Below are positions 1 through 12,018 of a stretch of 64,000 nt of DNA, piece after piece (positions within the stretch are counted from its first letter, which is position 1; every line of letters begins with the position of its first letter). The notes under the pieces are model-generated. The model made no database searches and was not told where the DNA came from. It worked only from the letters and a program-made list of their open reading frames with translations. Location: contig NC_063079.1 of NCBI RefSeq assembly GCF_022605165.1, forward strand, positions 692,001 through 756,000. The letters run 5' to 3'. The translations under genes were made by a program, and so were the position numbers. This DNA comes from Purpureocillium takamizusanense. Its lineage: Eukaryota > Ascomycota > Sordariomycetes > Hypocreales > Ophiocordycipitaceae.

Positions 1-502
1 CAACGAGAATGAAAGTATCGATGAGAAATGGTAGGCGTGCTCTGGCTAGGGCTTCACATAGAGTTGTCGTATTTACGCGGCAATGATTTGGTTGCCAGAA
101 CGGTAAGCCATAAGATTTATTTTATTCAAGACGAAGTGGAAAGTCTGCCTCGTGCATGTGTCTGTTCATAACTTCAGAACGCTCGTCGCCTTCTTGGGGC
201 CACCAGCACATCACACCAGGAATCCGCACTCGTTGCACATGCACTGCATCCAAGTGCTTACATGGATCTTAGGGGGCCATGTCTGGAACCAAGCCGATAG
301 CTGGAAAAACGACGCTCTCTGCCAGCATAATACAAGGGCCCCCACATACGGTACGACAGACAACACGTAGTGTAAGCTGGTGACTGGAGGCGACGGAGTG
401 CAAAGTATTTATGTTGATGGAGTAGTCGCCGTGAGAAGACCACGCCTCGGGCGCGACGATATCATCTCGCTTTCACAGATGTGTTGACGAAACGACGGCG
501 CA
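1..502. other. Intergenic / upstream of GH79 gene
   Basis: No reading frame here looks like a protein. It is non-repetitive sequence that should contain the promoter and 5' leader of the GH79 gene starting at 503. No convincing TATA box was seen. Confidence 0.5.
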
Positions 503-1288
503 ATGGCCAAGTTCACCGCGACCGCGACCGCACTGCTGATGCTGCCGGCTGTCCTGGCCGCCGGTCAAACCCCGGGGCTGTTCTCGTCTTATGTGTCTCT
601 GTCGATTGAGCTCATCGGATTCCCGCAGTGGGCTGGTGAGTAGTATGCTCGTTTGTGCTCCGTGAGGCACATGCTGACACCATGGCATGGCATAGGCACA
701 AAGGACAACCGAAACGAATTCTCCAACAATCTGATTGACAACCTCGTCAAGGCACAAGAGAGTCCCCTGGTGGTTCGTGTCGGTGGAAACTCCGCGTAAG
801 TCCCTCGCATCATCTGCCGCCGGCGCGCCCGCGAAGCGCAGTCCCCTACCCAAGTCAACAGAGAGCTCTGGTTGACATCAGTGCCCCCTCCGCAAGTGAT
901 CGCGCCATCTTCGATGCCTCCCTCACCACACCAACAGCAGGGAGCTGCAAGAATGCCGACCCCGGCGCATGGCAGTGCATCGGCCCCAGCTTCTTTGACT
1001 CGTACGGCGCACTGCCCGCGGGCACGCGCTACTCCCACGGCTTCAACCTCGCGACGTGGAACTCGTCGGGCTTCAACACGCTGCGGGAGACGGTGCCCCT
1101 GGCCTGCAGGGCTCTGCGCGGGCAGCTCGCGTACTTTGAGGTTGGCAACGAGCCGGACCTGTACATTGGCAGCAGACGGCCTCAGGACTATTCCGTCGCG
1201 CAGTACGTCTCGGAATGGTCCAACGCCACGGCGCGCTTCGAGGCGTACCTGCGTGAGGCGTGCCCCGATCTAGTAGTAGCAGCGAGCG

Positions 1289-1321
<33 letters not shown>

Positions 1322-2289
1322 ACAACAACATCAAGTACATGTTCCCCTCGGTCAGCTCCCCTAGGTCTAAGCTCCGCGTGCCGGACATAATCAGCGCCGC
1401 CAACGCCGCCGCGGGGGGTCATGATGATGATGCTTCCATCAGGCGCGTCACGCAGGTATCGGTGCACAACTACATGGGCGGCGCGACGCAGCCTGGCGTC
1501 ACGCTCCAGGCCACGCTCATGAACCACACGGCCGTCGCCGCGTCCATCGGCCGGCACGTGGCGTACGCGGCATCCATCGGCGGCCTCACGCCCGCGGACT
1601 ACGTCATCGGCGAGCACAACAGCCTGTACGGCGGCGGCGCGGCCGGGCTGTCGGACGTGTTCGGCGCGGCGCTCTGGGGCATGGAGTTTTCGCTGTGCGC
1701 CGCCTCCACGGGCGTCATCAAGCGCCTGCACTTCCACCAGAGCGTGGGGTCGCCCTACGCCGCGTGGTCGCCCGTCGCGCCCCTGCAGACGAAGCCTCCT
1801 TACTACGGGAAGCTCGCGGCGGGGACGTTTCTCGCCGGCGCCGACGGGATCCAGGTGAAGACGCTGGCGCTCGGGGGTGATGCTGATGATGGTAGCGACA
1901 TCAGCAGCAGCAGCGGCAGCGACAAGGATGTAGACTCTGCGTATGGCGCCTACATCAACGGCGAGCTGAGGCGCCTGGCAGTCCTGAACCTGCGCGAGCA
2001 CGATGACGGCTCTGCGTCGGCAACGCAGGGGAGCCGCCGCCGTGGGTCCAAGAAGCACACGATCCGCGTTGCGCCGCGGTCGAACTGGGTGGTGAAGCGC
2101 CTGACTGCCCCCGGGGCGCGAGACCGAGGCAACATTACCTTTAATGGCTTTGCGTACGAGGCTGCCTCCAACGGCAAGCCGGTCAGGGTCGCCGGGAGGA
2201 CGACGGACGAGCGGGTGAGGGCGGATGGCAGGGGCGGTGTTTCGGTGACGGTGGCCGACTCGGAGGCTGTTGTGATGATCAGGACATGA
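503..2289 (+). CDS. Secreted glycoside hydrolase family 79 (beta-glucuronidase-like)
   Basis: Predicted three-exon gene: 503-635, 696-795 and 864-2289, giving 552 residues. The splice sites are GT-AG and the joined frame reads through family sequence (GGNSAALVDIS, then DPGAWQCIGPSFF). Residues 1-20 form a signal peptide (hydrophobic LLMLPAVLAA). The GH79 signatures are VGNEPDLY with the putative acid/base Glu174 and IGEHNSLYGGG with the putative nucleophile Glu328. The end (YINGELRRLAVLNL and beyond) matches the C-terminal beta domain of the family. Members hydrolyse beta-glucuronides or related glycosides, so an extracellular polysaccharide-degrading role is expected, but the substrate cannot be told from sequence. 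Oddity: a Ser-Asn repeat at about residues 220-233 between the two catalytic Glu. Stop at 2287-2289. The family call is strong; the junctions are inferred. Confidence 0.88.
1285..1331 (+). repeat. In-frame AGCAAC microsatellite (Ser-Asn repeat) inside GH79
   Basis: Six-base unit repeat encoding alternating Ser and Asn, ending in four Asn codons. It lies in the catalytic domain but on a surface-type loop position between conserved blocks, so it is probably tolerated. Confidence 0.85.
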
Positions 2290-3078
2290 GGCACTCCATT
2301 TGTGTTTTCAATCTCAGTTTGAATAATGGTATTTGTTGGTCCGTGTCTCGCGGGTCCATGGAGGTTTTTCAGTACCTTGTCTGGTCTGCTGTCCGCGCTG
2401 TCGTGATGCAAGCTTCCAGTCGGAGGCCAGGTTTATAGCGCTGCAATATTCCTAAGGCTGTGGGAAGCAAAACAAACGAAAGATGGTCAAGCAGGCATCG
2501 AGCGAGTTGCATAGACTCAGCTGTTACAATTGAAATCTCAACTAATTCGTGACCCTTCCCATGAACCGAGGCGCCGAGACCATTAAACTGCCGAGCATCC
2601 ATCAACCCATCTCCCACGACTCAGTGCATAGACTCTCACCTCGGTGCACCATAAGTCATTGAAATGGCCGTTGAAGCCTGGAGCCGTCAAATCCCGCTGC
2701 CGCTACCCGCTGCTGACTTTGTCCACGGCACGGCTACGCTAGCGCACCAAGCATCTGTGGCTTCCGAGTTCCAGAACCCGCCGCCTATCCGCCAGCCATC
2801 AATCACCATGACGGCATGACGATACGGTGGATCCGAAACGGCCGCGTCAGGCTCGATCTGCGCTACTAAGAATAACAATGACACACGTACTCTTCCGGGC
2901 AACCAGCAACCCACTCCTGACGCCGTGGACTTGAGAACCTCCATGTCCATCAGCAGCAGCATCACATCAGCATCGTCCACGCCACTCAGCGACTTACACA
3001 TCCCTCTTCCCCAGTCCTTTACCAAGTCCGCCTCCGATCCATAACACAGAAATTCAACATTCTCAACAGCGGTCGTCA
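2290..3078. other. Intergenic between GH79 and MDR genes
   Basis: GH79 3' flank followed by the promoter/leader of the downstream gene. The frames present are on the opposite strand and look like chance readings. No RNA gene seen. Confidence 0.5.
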
Positions 3079-4649
3079 ATGGCGTCGTCGCTCTGGCAGA
3101 CCGTCACCAGCCTCGGCCGTACCTCCCAGCAACAGCAACAACACCAGCAACAGCAGCAACGAGCGTCCAGCAGCAGCGTCGCCAGCGTTACCACCACGAC
3201 CATGGACCCCCCGCCCAAGAAGATGAAGCAGTGGACCACTGTCTTCGACGGGCTCGACAAGCTCCAGCAGAGTGAGGTGGACGTGCCGCAGCCCCGGGAC
3301 GGCGAGGTGCTGGTGCGCATCGAGGCCGTGAGCCTCAACTACCGCGACACCGAGGGTGCGTCGCATGCTTGCTTGCGTTGCCCAGTTTCTCTCATCCATC
3401 CATGGAGCCTCTTCTCTCTTCATCAATGCCAAGATGAAAAAACAACCCTGCATCCATCCATCCATCCATCGGGCGAAGCCGTGCAGGCCAGTGACTCAAC
3501 TAACATGACATATCCGCAGTCATCAAGGGCGAATACAACCACCACCCCTCCCTCCTCTCCCCCGGCGAGTCCATCGTGCCCTGCTCCGACATGGCCGGCA
3601 CCGTCGTCTCCTCTTCCCCCTCCACCTCGTCGAACCTCCCGCCCGGCACGCGCGTCATCTCCATCTTCCTCCAGGACGACCTCTCCGCCCCGCTCCGCGA
3701 GGAGGCCCTCGCCTCCGGCCTCGGCTACCCCCTCCCCGGCGTCCTCTGCCAGTACCGCGTCTTCCCCGCCCGCGGCCTCGTCCGCTGCCCCGACTACCTC
3801 TCCGCCGCCGAGGCCGCCACCCTGCCCATCGCCGCCGTCACCGCCTGGACGAGCCTCAACTGGATGCGGCCCCTCGGCGAGCACATCGGCACGGAGCAGG
3901 ACCCAGACCCCCCTGCGCCGGATATTACCACTACTACCACCACCACCACTACCACCGATGACGTTTACGTTGACGCAAAGGGCAAGACGGAGACGAAGGA
4001 GAAGCAGCAGCAGCAGACGGGGAAGACCATGAAAAAGACAAAAAAGTCCGCCCTCATGCAAGGCACCGGCGGCGTCTCCATCGCCGCCCTCCAAATCGCC
4101 CACGCCGCCGGCCTCCACACCATCCTCACCTCCTCCGACGACGACAAGCTCCGCCGCGCCCGCGACCACCTCCGCCTCGCCGACACGTGCATCAACTACC
4201 GCACCCACTGGCAGTGGCAGGAGCCCGTCATGCGCGCCACCGACGGCCGCGGCGCCGACGTCATCTTCGAGACGGGCGGCGCCCGCACCCTCCGCAAGTC
4301 CTTTGAGAGCGTCGCCTTTGGCGGCGTCATCAACTGCATCGGCTACCTGTCGGGCAAGCACGACGAAGACGACGGCGGTGGAAACGGCGGAAATGGCGGA
4401 GGTGATGACAAGACGCCCCAGCTGCATCGCCTCAACGTCAACGTCTTGGCCCTGCGCCGCAACGTCATCCTCCGCGGCATCATCAACGGGCCCAAGGACC
4501 GCTTCGAGGAGATGCTCGGCTTTTACCAGGACAAGAAGATCAAGCCCGTCGTCGACAAGATTTTTGACTTTGACGACGCCAAGGACGCCTTCGATTACCT
4601 CGCAAAGGGCAAACACTTTGGCAAGGTCGTCATCAAGGTCTCGGAGTGA
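3079..4649 (+). CDS. MDR-superfamily zinc-type alcohol dehydrogenase / quinone oxidoreductase-like
   Basis: Two exons, 3079-3355 and 3520-4649, giving 468 residues; the junction reads RDTE-VIKGEY as in the family. The N-terminal GroES-like domain (VSLNYRDTEVIKGEY, SDMAGTVV) is followed by the Rossmann segment QGTGGVSIAALQIAHAAG (glycine motif about 274-279), then TSSDDDKL and GGVINCIGYLSG. The family reduces or oxidises small alcohols, aldehydes or quinones with NAD(P)H in the cytosol; substrate unknown. Two oddities. The first 41 residues are Q- and S-rich, so the conserved start may be the ATG at 3202. About 55 residues of Thr-, Lys- and Gln-rich sequence (about 213-268) are inserted directly before the Rossmann glycine motif, where relatives have a short loop. 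No GT-AG pair removes the insert cleanly in frame. Confidence 0.85.
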
Positions 4650-5300
4650 GCAAGATTGCCATATCGCAGGGTGGGCAGGCGGCAGGCGGCAGTAGACGAT
4701 AACATGATTTCATGACCTTGCGAGTAAAACATGACCATAGACCCAACTGCACGACTCTACTAGTCGTACGAATAAATCTGTGACTATACTCTGAGTCACC
4801 TCGGCAAGGGCAAACACCACATGCGATACTTAGGCAGAGTTAGCCCTATTTTGTACACTATATAAAACCGACATACAACATGACACATCAACCCTCCCAG
4901 AGTCTTCCGACCCCGTCATCGAACAGAAACCCAGGGCAATGTCGTCCGCCGTCAGCGCTGCCGCGGAGCTTTCACTCCGGAACCAATGACCCCTCCCGCT
5001 CATGTATCGCCAAACGTTGCACAAATGACAAAAGGCGGCCGTGGTCCTCCTCCCCCTGATCTTACATCGTTCAATCGTAAAAAGACCGATGCGCGCACAA
5101 GTGCGGCGGGTATCGTCGTCACCTGCAAGACGAGATTCGGCGGAAACAAGTAAACAACCAGAGCCAGCATCCAGTACCAACAAACAAAGACTGCCCGTTG
5201 GGCTGCAACGAGCCGCTTCGCAAGACAACAAAGGTCCCAGTATTCACCATACTCCAAGCGCATCTGCGCCAAGGTTCGGCGGGGCATGAGTCTGAGCCCT
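4650..5300. other. Convergent intergenic region
   Basis: 3' flanks of the dehydrogenase (+) and the EDC4-like gene (-). No coding potential recognised. Confidence 0.5.
4771..4776 (+). terminator. AATAAA poly(A)-type signal for the MDR gene
   Basis: A canonical AATAAA lies about 120 nt after the stop codon of the dehydrogenase gene. Fungal poly(A) signals are degenerate, so this is suggestive only. Confidence 0.4.
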
Positions 5301-8300
5301 CTAGTCGTAGCGGCGGTGCGAGTTGAACGACTCAATGTGCTCCGACGCGCCCACAATCCACTCAATCTTGCCCTTGTCCACGCCCGCCAGGAACGGATCC
5401 AGCGGGTAGCCGCTGTTGTAGGCAGAGAGCAGCGGCTGAAGCCTGCCGACGAGGAGATTCATCGTCTGCGACGCGCTCTTCATCACCTCGCCATTCTGCC
5501 CTTGTGCGTCCCAGTCCTATGCCATGTTAGCTCCCGTTCGGAATCCGCAAGAAAGTTTCGGGGTCGACTCACCAAGTTGGGCAGGCTGTCGCTGAAGGCG
5601 CGCACAGCCATCTCGATCCAATCAATCTCCTGCTTGAGGCGCGGGCCCGGCTTGAGGTCCTTGGAGATAGTAGCAATCACGACCAACAACAGCAGGGGCG
5701 CAAGGCTCTCGAAGCGGTTGGGCGAGTAGCCGCTCAAGCAGCGCCTGAAAATCTCCTTTTCGTGGCCGCTCTGGATCCACTGGATCATGGCGTCCTGGAG
5801 ACGGCCGTCCTGGATAGCCATCTCAATCTTGTGGATGCGCTGAGTGAGCTCATACTCGGCTTCGACCTCACTACGGCTCATCTGGTTGGCGAACGCGCCA
5901 GCAAGAGCGCTGACACCGGTCGGACCGACGTTCTCAGACGGAGCGACACCTGTACCCTGGGGGCTCGTCACCGGCTGCGAGCTGCGCTGGTACTGCTGAC
6001 TGTTCGAGTACTGCTGGCTCATAACCTGGCTGGGAGGATAACTTCCATGGTGGCTCGGCGCGTTACTGCCGGCCATGCCACCAGCGTACCCATGAGGGAT
6101 GTTCTGGTGACCCTGCTGGCCCTGTGCCCCGGAACCCCCAGGAAGCTCGTGGACGGGCTGCTGCTTGAGCTTCAGAAACTCCTGCTGCAGGGCGGTCTGC
6201 GAGGCGGCCATGGTGGACACCATGTCCGTCAGCCGGTTGACGTAGTTAAGCAGTTGGTCAATTTTGTTGGAATCGGCCGCATGCTGTGCCTTCATGTGCT
6301 CAAACTGCTCCTGGTATTGTTGGTGGAGCTCTCCAGCCACACGCTGGGCGCTTTGGCTCGCGATGTTGGAGAATGTAGGAGTCAGACGCTGGGTAAGCGT
6401 GTTCAGAACTTCCTGCTGCACGCCAGTGGAGACAGCAGCCCCAACGCGGTCCGAAATGGCACTGACGAAATCCGCCGACCGCAGGGAGCGGTTGAGAGCG
6501 TGCGGCAAGGAGCCTTGGATCTCCTTTTGCACGGACGACGCGACTTGCGGCTGCAGCTTGGTCTGGAGCAACTCCGTCACGGCCTTGCCGGCGTGGTCGC
6601 CAATGGCGGGGATGACCAGCTCGGTGAACTGATGGTGGATAAGGGACTCGAGCACCTTCTGAGTGTTCTCGTTGAGCACCTCGGACACCATGTCAAGGAG
6701 CTTGATCTGGTGCTGGTTAAAGCTTTCGTCGCGAACGCGGGCGCCTTCGTCGATCTTGCCATGCAGGTTCTTGAGCGACGACTTCAGCGTGTCTGACACG
6801 GCCGCCGTCAGGCGGGTCTCCATGCCAACGATGGCAGAGTCAAGGGCTTCCGCGGAAACAGCATTGGCAACCACATTGCTGGTGACCTTGGGCGCATCGG
6901 GCTTCGAGCCGACGCGGGGAGTGTTGGTCGCGCCATTGGCAGCCAACTCGGGCTCCTTGCCCTTCTTCTTGCGCGACTTCTTCTCTGGCTTCTCAACTTG
7001 GCTCTCCTTGGAAGACTGGGCCGGCGTCTCTGCTTCCTTCGTTTCGTTCTTGAGTTTAATGGGCGTGACCGATTCGGCACCGCGCTGAGCGACGTCGCTG
7101 GCTGCCGGCGTTGTCTGAAGCGAAGACTCCTTGCCGCGGTTGGCGATGCGGACCTGGGCTTCTCCGTTGGTGCCGAGCTCAGGCTGCTGAGGTGTCTTGA
7201 GCTTGGAGACGGTGACCACGCCCTCCTTCACGGCATCCACGGCGTCGAGGACCTTATTGTCCTTGGACCACCCAAGCTCGTTCTGCCTGACCAGGAGGCA
7301 AGCAACACCCTTGGAGTGCATCGCGTAGAGCTCGAATAGCGTAGGCTCGTCGGCATCCTGGACCATGGCGGGCGTGCAGAGAATGTCGAGGCTACGGATG
7401 ATTCCTCTATTGGCGAACGAGTATTCGCGGACACCGCTTATCACAGCGGTGCTGTCCGGCTGCGGAATGGACGAGTCTTGAGCGACGAGCCGCTGGATGT
7501 ACTCTGCCTGCGAGACACTCTTCAGGTTATACTTAGGAGCCGAGAGATGCGCAAAGTAGACCGAGTTGCGTGTCGGGTGGCCAATGACGATCATGCCGCT
7601 CGCCGGGTGGTACATGACGCTACAGACGGCATCGGATTCCTTGCTGTGAGGCAGATTGAACTCTTGGACCGGCTTGCCGAGGGCAAGGTCCCAGAGCTGG
7701 ATGGTGTGGTTCTGTTTCATGCCCACAATCATGTAGCGCAGGGCGCAGCGCTTTTGGTAGGGGCGCTGCTTGTCGAGAAGCAGGACCGAGGTGGGCCATG
7801 CCTTTTCGCCCTCTGGGGTGCTAGCCAGGGTCATCAGGGGCTCCTTAACCTCGAGCGACGTCTGGGCGGGCACGGGAGCGCGCGGATCAGAGCCCTCCTT
7901 AGAGGCCGTGAGGTCGCGGACATCCCAGAACTTGACCCGGCCAGACTTGTCGAGGGAGACGACGACCGTGTCGTCTTGGCTAAAGGTGAAGTCCTTGCCG
8001 GCCTTGCCTGTGTTGATTTTGAGGGAGCATTGCTTGAGCAGAGTCTCCGTGTCGACGACACGGTCGTGGCCCGTCTTGAAGAGGCTGTTCTGCAGGATGT
8101 ACGAGGGCCAGATGAAGTTGATGGACTTGCCTCGGCCGACGGCGAAATACTCGGGGTGAATGGTGGACGCCCGAGCCCTAGTCTTGAGGACGCCACCGGG
8201 GGTGTCACCATCGTGTGTAGCCATGGGCGGGAGGGCAAAGCCGTACTGCTCGAGGTGCGCGTCCTCGATGTGGTCCTTTTCGCCATCCTTGATCTGGACC

Positions 8301-10120
8301 CAGTACACGGTACCGCTGATGCCGGTGCCAATGATGGCCTCGCGCTGGACACTCTCGTTGTCAGCAGGCGTCACCGACATCGCCACGTTGAAAATGCGGT
8401 CTTTGGTGTCGGTGAAGACCTTGGCATCTTTGCCGTCGTCTTGTCGGATGACGCGTAGGCCGCCCTGCTTGGACATGCCGTAGGTCATGTACGTCTGAGA
8501 GGCCGTGTAGAGGTTGCGGTCAATCTGGTCGAACTCCTTCTTGAGGCGTGCGATATCCATGATGGACTCGTCACGGAACTCGGGTCGAGGCTCAGTCGTG
8601 CCCTCCTGGAGAGAAATGGAGATCCACGGTTTCATGGGGAAGTTGTACACCCGGACAGGCGGGGCCTCCTTCTCCTCGATGACGACAATCTCCTCCTGGT
8701 CGGCGCTCTCCCAGCTATCGGCCACAGCCTGTGCCTCGGCACCAGACTCGTTATATGCGGGCTCCGGCGAATCGAACCTCGGCGGCTCAGCTTTGCTTTG
8801 GTTGCTCTTAATGTCGTCGATGATTTGCTTCTCAACATTGCGGATGGTCTCGCTGGACCATTCCTGGTCATCACGAGAAGTCTCTGACTTGTCGATGCCT
8901 TCGGCACGATCAGGCTCGTCCAGACTCTGCTCCGCTCTGGCCAGAGCCTCGCGAGCATCGCGGTCAGCCTTCTCAGCGAGGTCGTGCACAGCCTCTGCGA
9001 CCGTCTCCTTGTTCTTGTCGGGCGGGCCGGCACTGTCGAAGTCGGCCGGGGGCGTCTGCTTGACAGACTGCTGCAATGACTGATGCGAATGGAGCGATGA
9101 GCTGCGGTCGAGGGGCCCACGAGCGGGACCGGGAGCACTCATGACGGGGCTGCGCTCGCTGCCCAAGTGGGACTGGTCAAGCTTTTGGGAGCCGGCGGGG
9201 GATGCATGCTCCTTCTTCAGGGCATGATGGTAGGAAGCGCCGCCGGCGGACTGGTGCGTATGCTGGCTCTGGGGAGAGGACTGGCTCAGGCTATCCATGA
9301 GCTGGTGGTAGATGGCGGACATGTCAGTCGAGGACTCCTGCGTGTGGGCGAAGGAGAAGGAACTGACATTCGACGCCGGGTGCTGGACGTGAGCAAACGA
9401 CTCAGGGTCGTGGTGACGGGCCTGATACTGCTGTGCAGCCTGGTAGACGCTGTTTCCATGCGACTGCGGCTGCTGTTGAGGCTGGGCCTGGGCCTGGGCC
9501 TGTTGTTGAGGCTGCTGGTACTGGCCGAAATATCTTCCAACATCGGCGGCAGCGTCCGGAGACTGAGGCGTCGGACCGTTGGACCGCGTCGACTCAGTGA
9601 GCAGCGGCTGGTCCGTCTGGCTAGGCTTGGGCCGATTCAGCAGGTTGAGCAGATATGATCTAGTATCGGCCGAGGGCGAACCAGCGCCAAAGGTGGTCGA
9701 GGGCTGGTGCGTCTGCGCGGGAGCGTGGGAGACAGGGGCCTGCCGGGGCTCATCGGCCTCCTGAGCACCTCTCATGAGCGCGGCCAGCAAGCCTGTAGGG
9801 TCAGCGCTCGTCGGCGCAGGCTGGTGCAGGCGAGTGGAATGGTACTGGCCCGTCTCGCCATAGCTTGGCTGCCGGGACTGGTGGCCGTGCTGAGGCTGTG
9901 GTTGAGGCTGCTGCTGCTGCGGCGGCGGCGATTGCTGCTGCTGGGCGGCGGCAGGCGGCTGGGGCTGCTGCTGCTGCTGGGCACCAGAACCGGCGGCGGC
10001 GGCGGCAGCGGCATTGTTGCCGCTGAACTTGAGCAGGTTCAGCAGGCTCGAAGTGCGATCCGCATTGGATGGCATATTGCTGCTGTTGACGGGCGGCGTT
10101 GGAGCCGGCGGCAAGTCCAT
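5301..10120 (-). CDS. EDC4: EDC4/Ge-1-type mRNA decapping scaffold (WD40 protein of P-bodies)
   Basis: Two exons on the minus strand: 10120-5573 and 5516-5301, giving 1587 residues. The 56-nt intron leaves the junction PNL-DWDAQGQNGEV. The first ~330 residues are disordered and Q/P/H-rich. About 500-960 is a WD40-type propeller (KFWDVRDL, IQLWDLALG). A basic linker (KKSRKKKGKEP) follows, then long amphipathic helices at about 1090-1320. The C-terminal helical domain holds MAIQDGRLQDAMIQWIQSG and LKQEIDWIEMAVRAF, characteristic of Ge-1/EDC4 and S. pombe Pdc1. Such proteins scaffold Dcp1-Dcp2-Edc3 in cytoplasmic P-bodies and promote decapping. Three short leucine motifs sit in the disordered N-terminus (see findings). 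Long frames on the plus strand here are antisense shadows. Confidence 0.88.
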
Positions 10121-12018
10121 CGTGGCGGTCGCCGAAGCGGAGGGAGAGGCGGTCGAAAGCCAACGCCCAAGGCGGACAGAGACTGCAGCGAGAAGAGGCG
10201 AAGCCGCGGCCCTTGGAGCAAGCGTCGTCGATTCGGAGAATTTTCAAGGGAAATTAGAGGAAGGAGAAGACGTGCAGCGAGACTGCAATCGCGGCGCGCG
10301 AAGCTCACCGTCTCGCAATCGATGGCGAAGGTGGTGCTCCGTGGTGCGAGGTGATGCGGTCTCGGTGGTAATAAGGTGTGAAGGGGCGGGAGAAAAAAGT
10401 GACGAGCAAAAAGCAGGCTGGAGCTCCTGTTGCTTTGCCAAGTCGGGGCGGTGGGCGGTGGGCGGAAAGAGAAAAAAAATGGGGGTTAAGTAAGCGGGGC
10501 CAGGGGGCGCCCAAAACGGTGCGCGCGTCGACGCCCAACGCTCGCTCACACGCTCTATTTCAGTGACGAGCGCCTGCGCAGGCAGTGGTTTTAGGTACCT
10601 GGCTACGAGAGGTACAGTACTGCAGGTCCCGAGCTGTTTGCCAGCCAGACACCTCGGCAGGCAAACGGTGATTCGCGGACGCGCAGTTGCGAAGAGATTG
10701 AGGCATGCACGGGTCGAGGTTTTGGGGAGAAAGAAAAGCCGGGCGGCGATAACACGCACCCCGGATGCAATGGATTCGCACCCGCGGCGACCCAGTGTGA
10801 TGGAGGCGGGAAGTGCTGGCAGCGAGTGAATGGTGGATTGGGCGGCGGCCGCTGTCGGCGATGGCATGGACGGGAGTGACGTGGACGACTGGCAGCCCTG
10901 GGTTTTGCGGTCGACAGCCCCAGGCCCTCTGTACTTTGTACCTACCAAAGTCCCAAGTGAGGTGAAGTGTGCTGCGAGCCCACTGCAGCAACCAACCCCA
11001 ACTGCAGTGGTGGGCACCGGGCAGCGACCAAAAGGGCCCGCTTGCCGGTTGGACCTTGGGTCCAGTGGAGTCAGGTGCACCGCAGAGAGCATAGCGACAC
11101 GGGCAGCCACCCCGGATTCTCAGTGCGCACTGCAGGTGCTGCACAAAGCGACCCGAGACAGGACGGGATGGACGGGGAGCGGCAAGGTCGGTTAGGCATT
11201 TTACCTATTTGGGATCTATCGTTGCTATGAATGTGGCTGCAGCGCCCAGCGCAGTACAGTGGGTGAACAGGTGCTGCGACAGATCCGTCCAGGGCGGTGA
11301 TGGTACAATGTAAGCGCCCCAGGCTGTCCAGTTACTGGGGGCAGATGTGGCACTTTCCAGTACGTAGTACCTACAGCGCTCGCCAGTGTGACCCAAGCGA
11401 TAGAAGTGCCCAACCACCACCAGCCAACATCAATTCCATCATCACCTTTACCAGCCGGACCGATGCCCACCACTGCCGAGCACCACCAGCAGCCCTACGA
11501 GTGTACCTAGGTACCTTGTAGGAATTTGTCCTCTCCACCCACACCAGTTTGCTGGTTCCGTCACAGGCGCGCACCTCCACGCGCGCCAGGCACCGCCTGC
11601 CACATCAGGCGCCACCGGCCAGACGGACGTTCCGCTCCGTTCCCAATGACCGGTTGAACCTCGTCAGGACCGGGACCCCAGTTTCGTTCAACCCGCTGGG
11701 AAATTCCTCGTCGTCGTCTCACCACCACCACTACCACCACCCACCACAACATCCAACCGACAGGCGGGAGATCTCGAGAGTTACACACATGCACGCGCAC
11801 GCACGCACGACGCGCTCTCCGACCTTTTTCCTCCCCAGGAGTACGGCACAGCACAACATCCATCTATCTTTCTGACGAGAAGCGATTGCGCACAACCACC
11901 TCATCCGCTGCGCGCCCGTTCGATCCGCCCCTCGAGGGCCCTCTCTCTCGCCACTACCAGCCACCACCACCCACATCCCCCTTCCACAAGTCAGCCTGCT
12001 GCTGCCGACGCCGCCGCC
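10121..12018. other. Divergent promoter region
   Basis: 1.9 kb between the EDC4-like gene (-) and the small membrane protein gene (+). It is GC-rich, with several C- and A-rich runs just 5' of the second gene. A perfect 12-bp palindrome lies at 11503-11514. No gene recognised. Confidence 0.5.

Noticed and set aside
3423..4616. 397-residue minus-strand frame
   Set aside because: Antisense to the dehydrogenase; Gly/Ala/Val/Asp-rich shadow of GC-rich codons.
5762..9658. Several frames of 100-340 residues on the plus strand across 5.7-10.3 kb
   Set aside because: They are antisense to the EDC4-like coding exon. Their length follows from GC-rich third positions of the true gene; no domain signatures.
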